Assembly: GCF_029871245.1 (NCBI RefSeq)
Contig: NZ_SSON01000075.1
Coordinates: forward strand, 262,943-326,942
Reading direction: 5' to 3'
DNA length: 64,000 nt
From: Pseudomonas sp. BN102
GTDB lineage: Bacteria > Pseudomonadota > Gammaproteobacteria > Pseudomonadales > Pseudomonadaceae
Position 1 is the stretch's first letter. The number at the start of each line of letters is the position of its first letter. The position numbers and the translations under genes were made by a program. Under the pieces are notes generated by a model. It was not told the DNA's origin and did no database searches. It was given only the letters and a program-made list of their open reading frames with translations. Positions 10,043-22,590 of this stretch are shown in pieces.

Positions 10043-10492
10043 CTACTGCCGACGCGGCGGCAGCAGGCGGGCCAGGCGGGCGTCGAGGCGGCGCTTGAGT
10101 TCGGCTTCGATCTGCGGCACGAAATCGTCGATCACATCCTGCAGGATCAACTGGGCTGCGGCGCGCAGTTCGCTGTCCAGGCGTGCCAGTTCGGGATTGC
10201 CTTCGGACGTCATGCGCTGGCGAATGGCCTCGGCCACGGGCTGGCTGGAGGAGGGCGAAGGCGCGGGTGCCGGAGTGGCGGGCGCAGCCTGGGGCTGCGC
10301 CTGTGCGGACGACTCCGGCTGCGTCGGGGCTGGCTCGACTATCTCGGAGAGCAACGGAATGCCGTCGGCGTCCAGGCTGTCGGTGAGCAGGGGCGGCTCA
10401 TTGCCGCTGGGTTCGTCATCGAGCAGGGCGCGGATGGATTCGAGGTCGTCCAGCAGGTGTGCCGGCTTGGGGGGAGGCTTGGGAGTATCCAT
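10043..10492 (-). CDS. Conserved hypothetical protein between holC and valS
   Basis: A 149-residue acidic protein without signal peptide or membrane segment. The N-terminal part (DTPKPPPKPAHLLDDLESIR) and the middle (about 55-85) are rich in Pro, Ala, Ser and Gln and probably disordered. The C-terminal third (about 95-149, ELARLDSELRAAAQLILQDV onward) is predicted helical and ends in an Arg-rich tail. The ATG lies 12 bases after the holC stop, which suggests translational coupling, and no clear Shine-Dalgarno sequence is visible. From memory the same position is occupied by a hypothetical gene in other Pseudomonas, so a link to DNA polymerase III chi is possible but unproven. Confidence 0.8.
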   Translation of the reverse strand: MDTPKPPPKPAHLLDDLESIRALLDDEPSGNEPPLLTDSLDADGIPLLSEIVEPAPTQPESSAQAQPQAAPATPAPAPSPSSSQPVAEAIRQRMTSEGNPELARLDSELRAAAQLILQDVIDDFVPQIEAELKRRLDARLARLLPPRRQ

Positions 10493-10504
10493 GGGGCAAT
10501 ACGG

Positions 10505-12471
<1,967 letters not shown>

Positions 12472-12548
12472 TCATCACGGCGGGCTGGCCATAAAGCGGC
12501 TAGTTTGAGCGTAGCCGCCCGAGCCTGACAACCCTGGAGTGTCTGGTT

Positions 12549-13670
12549 TTGATTGTCTTCCGTTATCTCTCCCGCGAGGTTCTGGTCACCCTCAGTGCGG
12601 TCAGCGCCGTGCTGCTGGTGATCATCATGAGCGGCCGTTTCATCAAGTACCTGGCCCAGGCTGCGCAAGGGGTGCTGGACCCCAGCGTGCTGTTCATGAT
12701 CATGGGCTTCCGGATTCCGGGTTTTCTCCAGTTGATCCTGCCCCTGGGGCTGTTCCTCGGTTTCCTGCTGGCGTATGGCCGGCTCTACCTCGACAGCGAA
12801 ATGACCGTGCTCACCGCCACCGGCATGAGCCAGCAGCGGCTGATGGCCTACAGCCTGGCGCCGGCGCTGCTGGTCGCGCTGGCCGTGGCCTGGCTGAGCC
12901 TGGGCCTGGCGCCCCAGGGGGTGTCGCAGGTAGCGCGCATCCTCAATGAGCAGGATGCCCTGACCGAGTTCGATACCCTGGTGCCCGGCCGCTTCCAGGC
13001 CATGAAGGGTGGTGACCGGGTGACCTATTCCGAGGCCCTTTCCTCCGATCGTGGCGAACTGGGCGGCGTGTTCATTTCCGAGCGGCGAATCTCGCGCCAG
13101 GACGGCAAAGACCGCGGTGTCGGCGTGCTGGTGGCCGAGAAGGGGCGTCAGCACATCCAGGCGGACGGCAGCCGCTACCTGATTCTGCAGAACGGCTACC
13201 GCTATGATGGCAACCCCGGCAAGGCCGATTACCGCATCATCCACTACGAGACCTACGGCGTGCTGCTGCCCAAGCCGGAGATCAGTTCGGAGATCGGCGA
13301 GCGCGAGGCGGTGCCGACCTCCGAGCTGATCGGCAGCACGGACCCGCGCTACCAGGCCGAACTGCAATGGCGCCTGTCGATTCCGTTGCTGGTGTTCATC
13401 GTCACCCTGCTGGCGGTGCCACTATCCAGGGTCAATCCGCGCCAGGGCCGCTTCCTCAAGCTGCTGCCGGCGATCCTCCTGTACATGGCCTACCTGTCCA
13501 TGCTGATCGCCGCCCGCGGCCAGCTGGACAAGGGCCGCATCCCCATGGCCGTGGGCCTGTGGTGGGTGCATGGGCTGTTTCTCGCGGTCGGTCTGCTGTT
13601 GTTGTACTGGGAGCCTCTGCGCCTGAAGTGGGCGGCTCGTCGTGAAGCCCGTGAGGTGGCCCATGGTTAG
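12549..13670 (+). CDS. lptF: LPS export ABC transporter permease LptF
   Basis: LptF is one of two inner-membrane permeases of the LptB2FG transporter, which extracts lipopolysaccharide from the inner membrane and passes it to LptC/A. The 373-residue protein has three N-terminal transmembrane helices (from LVTLSAVSAVLLVIIMSG), a large periplasmic beta-jellyroll domain (about 130-260) and three C-terminal helices. Translation starts at TTG 12549 (MIVFRYLSREVL), with TGGAG about 11 bases upstream; no better start is near. The stop overlaps the lptG start by eight bases (ATGGTTAG). Confidence 0.96.
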   Translation: MIVFRYLSREVLVTLSAVSAVLLVIIMSGRFIKYLAQAAQGVLDPSVLFMIMGFRIPGFLQLILPLGLFLGFLLAYGRLYLDSEMTVLTATGMSQQRLMAYSLAPALLVALAVAWLSLGLAPQGVSQVARILNEQDALTEFDTLVPGRFQAMKGGDRVTYSEALSSDRGELGGVFISERRISRQDGKDRGVGVLVAEKGRQHIQADGSRYLILQNGYRYDGNPGKADYRIIHYETYGVLLPKPEISSEIGEREAVPTSELIGSTDPRYQAELQWRLSIPLLVFIVTLLAVPLSRVNPRQGRFLKLLPAILLYMAYLSMLIAARGQLDKGRIPMAVGLWWVHGLFLAVGLLLLYWEPLRLKWAARREAREVAHG

Positions 13671-14724
13671 GTTGGATCGCTACATCGGCACCAGTGTGTT
13701 CTTCGCCATCCTCGCGGTGCTCGGGGTGATCGTCAGCCTCGCGGCGCTTTTTGCCTTCATCGATGAGCTGGGCGACGTGGGCGGCGACTACGGCGTGTTC
13801 GCTGCCGCCTGGTACGTCTTCCTTACCTTGCCGCGGCGGATCTACGACATGTTGCCGATGGCGGCGTTGATCGGCAGCCTGATCGGCCTCGGCGCCCTGG
13901 CCAGCAGCAGCGAGCTGACGGTGATGCGTGCCGCCGGCGTGTCCATCGGCCGTATCGTCTGGGCGGTAATGAAGCCGATCCTCGTGCTCATGGTGGTGGG
14001 CCTGCTGATTGGCGAATATGCCGCGCCCTGGAGTGAGAATATCGCCCAGGCCAACCGCTCCCTGGCCCAGGGCGGCGGCGATGCGCAAAGCTCCAAGCGT
14101 GGTCTCTGGCACCGCCAGGGCGAGGAGTTCGTGCATATCAACGCCGTGCAGCCCAATGGCGTGCTCTACGGTGTGACCCGTTACCGCTTCGATGGCGAGC
14201 GGCACATGCAGTCCGCCAGTTTCGCCCGTCGCGCGCTGTACCAGGGCGAACACTGGCAACTGGAAAACGTGGCTACCACCCATTTCCGTGGCGACCACAC
14301 CGAGGTGGTGAATGCCGTCAGCGAGCGCTGGGACATCGAGCTCAACCCGCAACTGCTCGGCACTGTGGTGATGGAGCCGGAAGCGCTGTCCATCACCGGC
14401 CTGTGGAGCTACACCCACTACCTGGCCGAGCAGGGACTGAACAACGGCAGCTACTGGCTGGCGTTCTGGACCAAGGTGCTGCAGCCGCTGGTCACCGCGG
14501 CCCTGGTGCTGATGGCCATATCCTTCATCTTCGGCCCTCTGCGTTCCGTGACCCTGGGCCAACGGGTGTTCACCGGTGTGGTGATTGGCTTCGTGGTGCG
14601 CATCAGCCAGGACCTGCTCGGGCCCTCGAGCCTGGTGTTCGGCTTCTCGCCGCTGTTCGCCGTGCTGGTGCCGGCGGGCATCTGCGCCCTGGCCGGCATC
14701 TGGCTGCTGAGGCGGGCGGGCTGA
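13663..14724 (+). CDS. lptG: LPS export ABC transporter permease LptG
   Basis: The partner permease of LptF in the Lpt lipopolysaccharide transporter. The 353-residue protein has the same layout: N-terminal transmembrane helices (SVFFAILAVLGVIVSLAALF and following), a periplasmic beta-rich domain (about 135-255) and three C-terminal helices, with conserved MAISFIFGPLRSVTLGQRV in the coupling region. The start ATG 13663 lies inside the end of lptF. A terminator follows at once, so lptFG forms a two-gene operon. Confidence 0.96.
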   Translation: MVRLDRYIGTSVFFAILAVLGVIVSLAALFAFIDELGDVGGDYGVFAAAWYVFLTLPRRIYDMLPMAALIGSLIGLGALASSSELTVMRAAGVSIGRIVWAVMKPILVLMVVGLLIGEYAAPWSENIAQANRSLAQGGGDAQSSKRGLWHRQGEEFVHINAVQPNGVLYGVTRYRFDGERHMQSASFARRALYQGEHWQLENVATTHFRGDHTEVVNAVSERWDIELNPQLLGTVVMEPEALSITGLWSYTHYLAEQGLNNGSYWLAFWTKVLQPLVTAALVLMAISFIFGPLRSVTLGQRVFTGVVIGFVVRISQDLLGPSSLVFGFSPLFAVLVPAGICALAGIWLLRRAG

Positions 14725-14738
14725 TCCTTCGGAGCAAT

Positions 14739-14767
14739 GAAAAAGCCGGCTATATGCCGGCTTTTTC
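14739..14767 (+). terminator. Intrinsic terminator of lptFG
   Basis: GAAAAAGCCGGC (14739-14750) and GCCGGCTTTTTC (14756-14767) form a 12-bp stem ending in a T-run, 14 bases after the lptG stop. The A-run on the other side could let it work for leftward transcripts too. Confidence 0.88.
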
Positions 14768-15032
14768 ATGGGTTCATTTGAACTTGGGAAATCACGCCTT
14801 AAACACAGGGTCATGAGTGACCGGCTCTGCCCGATATGACTCAGCGGTTTGGATAGAGTGACAAGGTCGGCCGGTAGGTTGCGCCCCGCGCGCCGGCGGT
14901 CGGGCGAGGCGCATGGGCTGATCCAGGGCGGGCGGTGCGCATGACGTACCCAGCGGTAGGTCAGGTGCCGGCGTGATGATCGCCCTCATCCAAGGGAGCA
15001 AGCGCAAGTTCACCTTCTTCGAACGTGGATCT
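14768..15032. other. Gene-free intergenic stretch
   Basis: About 265 bases between the lptG terminator and the stop of the leftward RDD gene. I see no open frame with coding character, no tRNA and no clear terminator for the RDD gene. A GTAGGTTGCGCC at about 14875 looks like a decayed half of the GTAGGGTGCGC repeat. Confidence 0.5.
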
Positions 15033-15530
15033 TTACTTCTTGTGGGCGCTCTTGGGCAGGCGCACCACCTGGGTCTCGGAGTAGATGTCGTGCCAGGTGC
15101 GCTTCTGCTTGTCCCAGAGGCTCCAGAAGAAGCCCATGCCCAGCGGCAGCCAGGAGCCGATGGCGATGACGAAGCGCAGCAGCGCCTGCCACAGGCTGAT
15201 GGCCGAGCCGTCCTTGTTCTGCACGCGAATACCCCAGACCTGCATGCCGAGGGTCTGGCCATTGTGGGTCCAGAACTTGGCGAAGAAGCCGAACAGGCTG
15301 AACACCAGCAGGGTGGAGAGCACCGGGTCGCCGGCCAGGGCGCCCTGGTCGGCCAGTTCGCGCAGGCGCTCACCGCCGAGGATCAGGCGCAATATCACCT
15401 GTTGGTAGAAGAGGGTGACCACCATGAGCATGGCGACGCACAGCAGGAAGTCGTAGAAGATCGCCGCGAAACGGCGGATCAGCCCGGCGGCGGGGAAGTC
15501 ACCCTGGGGGCGCAGCTGGTGTTTCGGCAT
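15033..15530 (-). CDS. RDD family membrane protein
   Basis: A 165-residue inner-membrane protein. The RDD-type opening appears as LIRRFAAIFYDFLLCVAMLM (residues about 18-37), with the conserved Arg before the helix and an Asp within it. Two more hydrophobic segments follow, and the typical C-terminal GMQVWGIRVQNKDGSAISLWQALLR region and Trp-rich tail (FFWSLWDKQKRTWHDI) are present. Family function is poorly known; some RDD proteins act as Na+/H+ antiporters or transport-related factors. AAGAG lies a few bases before the ATG. It is downstream of the cold-shock gene but separated by that gene's terminator. Confidence 0.88.
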   Translation of the reverse strand: MPKHQLRPQGDFPAAGLIRRFAAIFYDFLLCVAMLMVVTLFYQQVILRLILGGERLRELADQGALAGDPVLSTLLVFSLFGFFAKFWTHNGQTLGMQVWGIRVQNKDGSAISLWQALLRFVIAIGSWLPLGMGFFWSLWDKQKRTWHDIYSETQVVRLPKSAHKK

Positions 15531-15587
15531 TGCGAGCTCTTGGCAAAGTGGAGGCGCGCCATTCTAGCAGCCGATCCGCGGGCATAA

Positions 15588-15619
15588 AAAAGCCCCTGAT
15601 GTTTCCATCAGGGGCTTTT
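15588..15619 (-). terminator. Intrinsic terminator of the cold-shock gene
   Basis: A 14-bp stem (AAAAGCCCCTGATG/CATCAGGGGCTTTT) with loop TTTC, running into a T-run in the leftward direction. It lies 16 bases past the cold-shock stop. Confidence 0.9.
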
Positions 15620-15635
15620 CGGCGAAGCTCAGATA

Positions 15636-15848
15636 TCAGGCAACAACCTGAACCTGGTCAGCCTGCATGCCTTTCTGGCCTTGCACGGCGACGAAGGTGA
15701 CCTTTTGGCCTTCCTTCAGGCTACGGAAGCCGGAGCCTTCGATCGCACGGAAGTGAACGAACAGATCCGGGCCGCTTTCCGGGGTGATGAAACCAAAACC
15801 TTTCTCGTCGTTGAACCATTTGACGGTGCCGGTTTGACGATTCGACAT
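15636..15848 (-). CDS. Cold-shock domain protein (CspA family)
   Basis: A 70-residue single cold-shock domain that binds single-stranded nucleic acid, acting as an RNA chaperone or transcription antiterminator. RNP1 is KGFGFI (residues 16-21) and RNP2 is LFVHF. The opening [19 protein letters not shown] resembles the CapB/CspA group of Pseudomonas. AAGGA lies about seven bases before the ATG. A long upstream stretch to the tRNA gene (about 290 bases) leaves room for the extended 5' leader typical of cold-induced csp genes, but I cannot show one. Monocistronic, with its own terminator. Confidence 0.95.
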   Translation of the reverse strand: MSNRQTGTVKWFNDEKGFGFITPESGPDLFVHFRAIEGSGFRSLKEGQKVTFVAVQGQKGMQADQVQVVA

Positions 15849-16109
15849 ATCTTTTTCCTTGAAACTGAAGTTGATGACAGCCTGCTGTTCACGAACGCGC
15901 CAGAAGGGCTGGAACTGGTTGCAAAGAGGTAAGAGAAGTCGAGCGGGATGTAGCGGATCTGGTGATCTACCGCATCAGGTCACGATTCAACAGCGACCCA
16001 TGCAAACACAGTTGGCCAACTCTACGCTAAGTTTTGCGGGTTTGCCAATCCCCGGAATGCCAATCTTTACGGGCGGATGAGCTGTCCGGACCGGCGGGGG
16101 AAAGCTGTG

Positions 16110-16131
16110 AAAAATGCACCCTGGAAAGGGT
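16110..16131 (-). terminator. Possible terminator downstream of tRNA-Leu
   Basis: On the minus strand ACCCT-TTCC-AGGGT (16118-16131) forms a short 5-bp stem followed by GCATTTTTC. The stem is weak, but the position just after the tRNA and the T-run support a termination role. Confidence 0.45.
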
Positions 16132-16142
16132 TGGAAATATCG

Positions 16143-16228
16143 TGGTGCCCCGGGAGAGACTCGAACTCTCACTCTGTCGCCAGAAACGGATTTTGAATCC
16201 GCCGCGTCTACCATTCCGCCACCGAGGC
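16143..16228 (-). tRNA. tRNA-Leu (anticodon CAA)
   Basis: An 86-base class II tRNA on the minus strand. The acceptor stem GCCTCGG pairs with CCGGGGC (one G-U) followed by A and an encoded CCA. The anticodon arm is GCGGA-TTCAAAA-TCCGT, giving CAA for the UUG codon. A long variable arm and a T-arm GAGAG-TTCGAGT-CTCTC are visible. It reads leftward, divergent from queA. Confidence 0.97.
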
Positions 16229-16241
16229 ACGATGGCCGCGC

Positions 16242-16270
16242 AGTATAGGGAGGCGCTCTGGGGCGGTCAA
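16242..16270 (-). promoter_or_regulatory. Sigma-70 promoter of tRNA-Leu
   Basis: On the minus strand, -35 TTGACC (16265-16270) and -10 TATACT (16242-16247) are separated by exactly 17 bases. The expected transcript start is a few bases before the mature tRNA 5' end at 16228. Confidence 0.8.
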
Positions 16271-16280
16271 TCCGTCTTCG

Positions 16281-16309
16281 TGGTCAGGATCGAGCATTTC
16301 CTGTACTAT
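16281..16309 (+). promoter_or_regulatory. Possible promoter of queA-tgt
   Basis: TGGTCA (16281-16286) and TACTAT (16304-16309) lie 17 bases apart, about 30 bases before the queA ATG. The match to sigma-70 consensus is moderate. Confidence 0.4.
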
Positions 16310-16337
16310 CTGCGCCCCTGCGACACGACCCCCCACC

Positions 16338-18517
<2,180 letters not shown>

Positions 18518-18575
18518 GTCAGAGCAAGTTAATTTCAAGACCTGGACTTTCAAATCCTTGTAACAGGAGTGCTAC

Positions 18576-18914
18576 ATGAGCTTTCTGATCCCCGCCGCAT
18601 ATGCCGATGCCGCTCCGGCCGCCGCCGCCGGCCCTGCCGGCACTGGTTTCGAGTGGGTTTTCCTGATCGGTTTCCTGGTCATCTTCTATCTGATGATCTG
18701 GCGCCCCCAGGCCAAGCGCGCCAAGGAGCACAAGAATCTCCTGGGCAACCTGCAGAAGGGTGACGAAGTGGTCACCTCCGGCGGCATCGCCGGCAAGGTC
18801 ACCAAGGTTACCGATGACTTCGTGGTCATCGAGGTGTCCGACACCGTGGAGCTGAAGTTCCAGAAGGCGGCCATCGCGGCGACCCTGCCGAAGGGTACGC
18901 TGAAAGCCATCTAA
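18576..18914 (+). CDS. yajC: Preprotein translocase subunit YajC
   Basis: YajC is a small inner-membrane protein that associates with SecDF. The 112-residue product has an Ala/Gly/Pro-rich N-terminus, one transmembrane helix (FEWVFLIGFLVIFYLMIW, about residues 26-43), the conserved RPQAKRAKEHKNLL cytoplasmic start and a YajC domain with GDEVVTSGGIAGKV. ACAGGAG lies just upstream of the ATG. It is followed by secD after a hairpin-containing 62-base gap. Confidence 0.97.
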   Translation: MSFLIPAAYADAAPAAAAGPAGTGFEWVFLIGFLVIFYLMIWRPQAKRAKEHKNLLGNLQKGDEVVTSGGIAGKVTKVTDDFVVIEVSDTVELKFQKAAIAATLPKGTLKAI

Positions 18915-18935
18915 GGATCCTTGGATCAACACCGA

Positions 18936-18957
18936 CGGGGCGCCATCAGGCGCCCCG
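18936..18957 (+). other. Hairpin between yajC and secD
   Basis: CGGGGCGCC (18936-18944), loop ATCA, then GGCGCCCCG (18949-18957): a 9-bp GC-rich stem without a T-run. It probably stabilises or tunes the message rather than ends it, because secD follows 19 bases later. Confidence 0.5.
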
Positions 18958-18976
18958 CGTCATAACGGGCGGAGTC

Positions 18977-20839
18977 ATGCTCAACAAGTACCCTCTGTGG
19001 AAATATCTGCTGATCCTGGCGGTGCTGGCGATCGGCCTGGTCTATTCCGCACCCAATCTCTATCCGGACGATCCGGCGATCCAGATCAGTGGCACCAGTA
19101 CGGCGCTGAAGATCCAGCAAGCCGACCTGGACAAGGCCGCTGAAGCCCTCAAGCTGGCCGGTATCGAAATCAAGGCGGCTAGCGTCAGCGAACGTGGCGG
19201 CCTGCTGCGCCTGACCAAGCTGGGCGACCAGCTGCCGGCGAAGGACGTGGTGCGCAAGGCCCTTGGCGACGACTACGTGGTTGCCCTGAACCTGGCCCCG
19301 ACCACTCCGGACTGGCTGCGCAAGCTCGGCGCCGCGCCGATGAAACTGGGCCTGGACCTTTCCGGTGGTGTGCACTTCCTACTGGAAGTGGACATGGAGA
19401 AGGCGGTCACTGCGCGCCTGAAGATCTACGAAGGCGAAGTCCGCACCCTGCTGCGCAAGGAGCGTGTCCGTTACCGCAGCCTGCCGTCCCAGGAGAACGG
19501 GTTCCAGCTGGGCTTCACCGACCAGGAATCCCTGGGCAAGGCCCAGTCGCTGATCCGCAAGAGCTTCACCGACTTCGACATGACCACCACCGAGCGTGGC
19601 GGCCAGCAGGTCCTGCAGCTGACCCTGACCCAGGCCAAGCTGGCGGAGATCCGCGAATATTCCATCAAGCAGAACCTGACCACTGTTCGTAACCGCGTCA
19701 ACGAACTGGGCGTGGCCGAGCCCATCGTGCAGCGCCAGGGCGCCAACCGCATCGTGGTCGAGTTGCCGGGCGTGCAGGACACCGCCGAAGCCAAGCGTAT
19801 CCTCGGCAAGACCGCCAACCTGGAGTTCCGCCTGGCCGCCGAGGCGACCGCCAGCAAGGCGTCCACCGAATCCTTCGAGTTCCGCGAGCCCGGTCGTCCG
19901 CCGGTGCCGCTGGAGCGTAGCCTGATCATCACCGGTGACCAGGTCACCGACGCCCAGGCCAGCTACGACGAGAACGGCCGCCCGCAGGTGAACATTCGTC
20001 TCGATGGCCATGGTGGCGAGCTGATGAGCCGCGCTACTCGCAACAACGTGGGTCGCAGCATGGCGGTGATCTTCATCGAGCAGCGCCCGATCACCCGATA
20101 CGTGACCCAGGATGTCGACGGCGTTCAGAAGGAAGTGGCGGTACAGAGCTTCAAGGAAGAGAAGAAGATCATCAGCCTGGCGACCATCCAGTCGCCGCTG
20201 GGCAGCCAGTTCCGCATCACCGGCCTGGACGGGCAGGGCGAGTCCTCCGAGCTAGCGCTGCTGCTGCGAGCCGGCGGCCTGGCCGCACCGATGTATTTCG
20301 CTGAAGAGCGCACCATCGGCCCGAGCCTGGGTGCCGAGAACATCGTCAAGGGCATCGAATCCACCGAGTGGGCGATGGTCTTCGTCTCGCTGTTCATCAT
20401 CGCCATCTACCGCTTCTTCGGTTTCCTGGCCACCATCGCCCTGGCGTTTAACCTGGTGCTGCTGGTGGGTCTGATGTCGGTGATAGGCGCGACCCTGACC
20501 CTGCCGGGTATCGCTGGTATCGTGCTGACCCTCGGCATGGCGGTGGACGCCAACGTGTTGATCTACTCGCGGATCCGCGAGGAACTGAACAATGGCCTGT
20601 CCGTACAGCGGGCGATCCACGAGGGTTTCGACCGCGCCTATACCGCGATCGTCGACAGTAACCTCACCACATTGCTGGTGGGCGGCATCCTGTTCGCCCT
20701 CGGCACCGGTCCGATCAAGGGCTTTGCCGTGACCATGTCGCTGGGGATCATCACCTCGATGTTCACCGCCATCATGTTCACCCGTGGCATGGTCAACCTG
20801 ATCTTCGGTGGTCGCAACTTCAAGAAACTGTGGATTTGA
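18977..20839 (+). CDS. secD: Protein translocase subunit SecD
   Basis: SecD works with SecF in the inner membrane, using the proton motive force to pull exported proteins through after SecYEG. The 620-residue protein has an N-terminal helix (LWKYLLILAVLAIGLVYS), a large periplasmic region with the P1 domain opening MKLGLDLSGGVHFLLEVD, and five C-terminal helices with GMAVDANVLIYSRIREEL, the conserved RND-type Asp segment. secF starts nine bases after the stop. Confidence 0.98.
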   Translation: MLNKYPLWKYLLILAVLAIGLVYSAPNLYPDDPAIQISGTSTALKIQQADLDKAAEALKLAGIEIKAASVSERGGLLRLTKLGDQLPAKDVVRKALGDDYVVALNLAPTTPDWLRKLGAAPMKLGLDLSGGVHFLLEVDMEKAVTARLKIYEGEVRTLLRKERVRYRSLPSQENGFQLGFTDQESLGKAQSLIRKSFTDFDMTTTERGGQQVLQLTLTQAKLAEIREYSIKQNLTTVRNRVNELGVAEPIVQRQGANRIVVELPGVQDTAEAKRILGKTANLEFRLAAEATASKASTESFEFREPGRPPVPLERSLIITGDQVTDAQASYDENGRPQVNIRLDGHGGELMSRATRNNVGRSMAVIFIEQRPITRYVTQDVDGVQKEVAVQSFKEEKKIISLATIQSPLGSQFRITGLDGQGESSELALLLRAGGLAAPMYFAEERTIGPSLGAENIVKGIESTEWAMVFVSLFIIAIYRFFGFLATIALAFNLVLLVGLMSVIGATLTLPGIAGIVLTLGMAVDANVLIYSRIREELNNGLSVQRAIHEGFDRAYTAIVDSNLTTLLVGGILFALGTGPIKGFAVTMSLGIITSMFTAIMFTRGMVNLIFGGRNFKKLWI

Positions 20840-20847
20840 GGCCTGCC

Positions 20848-21762
20848 ATGATCAAGTCAACCATCCGTTTCATGGCGATACGCAACATTGCGTTCGCCAT
20901 CACCCTGATCATCAGCCTGATCGGCATCGGCAGCCTGTTCGTCAAGGGCCTGAACTTTGGCCTGGACTTCACCGGCGGCACCCTGATCGAGCTGTCCTAC
21001 GAGAAGCCGGCGAACCTCGAACTGATCAAGCGGGAGCTGGGTCAGGTGGGTTACGAGGATGCTGTGGTGCAGAGCTTCGGCGCGTCCACCGACGTGCTGG
21101 TGCGCCTGGCCGGCGACGATCCGCAGCTGGGTAACCAGGTGGCCGATGCCCTGCGCAAGGTCGACGCCGAGAGCAAGTTCGAGCTCAAGCGCGTGGAATT
21201 CGTTGGTCCCCAGGTGGGCGAGGAACTGCGTGACCAGGGTGGCCTGGCCATGCTGCTGGCGCTCGGCGGCGTCCTGCTGTACCTGGCTTTCCGCTTCCAG
21301 TGGAAGTTCGGCCTCGGTGCCATCGCTTCCCTGATCCATGACGTGATCGTCACCTTGGGTATCCTGGCGTTCTTCCAGATTCCCTTCGATCTCACCGTGC
21401 TGGCCGCGGTCCTGGCGATGATCGGTTACTCGCTGAACGACACCATCATCATTTTCGACCGTATCCGCGAGAACTTCCGGGTACTGCGCCGGGCGGACCT
21501 GATCGAGAACATCGACGTGTCCTGCACCCAGACCCTGCTGCGGACCATCGCTACCTCGGTGTCCACCGCGCTGGCGCTGTTCGCGCTGCTGCTGTTCGGC
21601 GGCGACAGCCTGAACGGCTTCGCGCTGTCGCTGCTGGTGGGTGTGGTGGTGGGTACCTACTCCTCCATCTACATCAGCGCCCCGGTGCTGATCTGGCTGA
21701 GGCTGACCTCCGAGGACCTGATTCCGACGGCGAACACCGCCGAAGCGGACGATCGTCCCTGA
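20848..21762 (+). CDS. secF: Protein translocase subunit SecF
   Basis: The partner of SecD. The 304-residue protein has an N-terminal helix (FAITLIISLIGIGSLFV), a small periplasmic domain beginning with GLNFGLDFTGGTLIE, and five C-terminal helices with GYSLNDTIIIFDRIRENFR, the conserved SecF signature. ATG 20848 is the right start; the frame also opens at 20830 inside secD's end, but that adds only six non-family residues. Last gene of yajC-secDF, with a terminator 22 bases later. Confidence 0.98.
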   Translation: MIKSTIRFMAIRNIAFAITLIISLIGIGSLFVKGLNFGLDFTGGTLIELSYEKPANLELIKRELGQVGYEDAVVQSFGASTDVLVRLAGDDPQLGNQVADALRKVDAESKFELKRVEFVGPQVGEELRDQGGLAMLLALGGVLLYLAFRFQWKFGLGAIASLIHDVIVTLGILAFFQIPFDLTVLAAVLAMIGYSLNDTIIIFDRIRENFRVLRRADLIENIDVSCTQTLLRTIATSVSTALALFALLLFGGDSLNGFALSLLVGVVVGTYSSIYISAPVLIWLRLTSEDLIPTANTAEADDRP

Positions 21763-21783
21763 AGCTAGGCGTCACCGCTCTAC

Positions 21784-21811
21784 GCAAGGCCCGGCAATTG
21801 CCGGGCCTTGC
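21784..21811 (+). terminator. Terminator after secF
   Basis: GCAAGGCCCGGCAA/TTGCCGGGCCTTGC is a perfect 28-base palindrome, followed by CGTTTTCGG. The T-run is short but the stem is strong. Confidence 0.75.
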
Positions 21812-21946
21812 CGTTTTCGGCGGGTGAGACTGCCGTCCCATTTGTCGGAATATTCCTTCAGGTTTGGGAACTTGGCCTTTTTCCTTCTATCCAAGGCAGG
21901 GAGTAGGGCATGCAAGCCCGCCAAGGAAGCGAATCAGGAGGTTCAT

Positions 21947-22531
21947 GTGAACAAGTCGATGCTCGTCGGTGCTGTTTTGGGTGCGGTTGGCGTGACTGCC
22001 GGCGGCGCCGTGGCCACCTACAACCTGGTAGGCAATAAAGGCCCGGAATATGCCGAAGTGCTCGCTGTCCAGCCGATCAGTGAAACCATCAAGACGCCTC
22101 GCGAGGTTTGCAATGATGTGGCGGTGACCCGTCAGCGTCCGGTCAAGGACCAGCACCAGATCGCCGGTACCGTGCTGGGCGCGGTAGCAGGTGGCCTGCT
22201 GGGCAACCAGGTCGGCGGCGGCACCGGCAAGAAGATCGCGACTGTCGCCGGTGCGGTGGGTGGCGGTTATGCCGGCAACAAGGTGCAGGAGCATATGCAG
22301 TCCAGTGACACCTACACCACCACCGAGACTCGCTGCAAAACCGTCACCGACACTAGCGAGAAGCTGGTGGGTTATGACGTGAAGTACCAGTTGGACGGCA
22401 AGGTCGGCCAAGTCCGCATGGATCATGATCCGGGTCGGCAGATCCCGGTCACCAAGGAAGGCCAGTTGGTGCTGACCCAGCAGCAGGCAGGCATCGAGTC
22501 GCAGGGCGGCGGTGCTGGAGTCCAGCAATAA
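21947..22531 (+). CDS. Glycine-zipper 2TM domain protein (SlyB / 17 kDa antigen-like)
   Basis: A 194-residue envelope protein. The N-terminus (MNKSMLVGAVLGAVGVTAGG) is a hydrophobic signal/anchor without a lipobox Cys, so it differs from lipoprotein SlyB. The middle (about 65-105, IAGTVLGAVAGGLLGNQVGG and following) is a glycine-zipper 2TM motif. A conserved Cys pair (VCNDVAVT, RCKTVT) flanks it, and the C-terminal beta-rich part has YDVKYQLDGKVGQVRMDHDPG. The start is GTG 21947, five bases after AGGAGG; the ATG two bases earlier is out of frame. It stands alone between terminators. Confidence 0.85.
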   Translation: MNKSMLVGAVLGAVGVTAGGAVATYNLVGNKGPEYAEVLAVQPISETIKTPREVCNDVAVTRQRPVKDQHQIAGTVLGAVAGGLLGNQVGGGTGKKIATVAGAVGGGYAGNKVQEHMQSSDTYTTTETRCKTVTDTSEKLVGYDVKYQLDGKVGQVRMDHDPGRQIPVTKEGQLVLTQQQAGIESQGGGAGVQQ

Positions 22532-22548
22532 GCTGGCGCCAAGGTATT

Positions 22549-22576
22549 AAAAAACCCGGCCTAGGCCGGGTTTTTT
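22549..22576. terminator. Bidirectional terminator
   Basis: A perfect 28-base palindrome (AAAAAACCCGGCCTAGGCCGGGTTTTTT) lies between the convergent glycine-zipper gene and suhB. With A- and T-runs on both sides it should stop transcription both ways. Confidence 0.92.
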
Positions 22577-22590
22577 ATTGTTCGACGCAA

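Noticed and set aside
21784-21811. The perfect palindrome after secF as an operator
   Set aside because: Its position directly after the operon and the GC-rich stem fit a terminator better than a regulator site.
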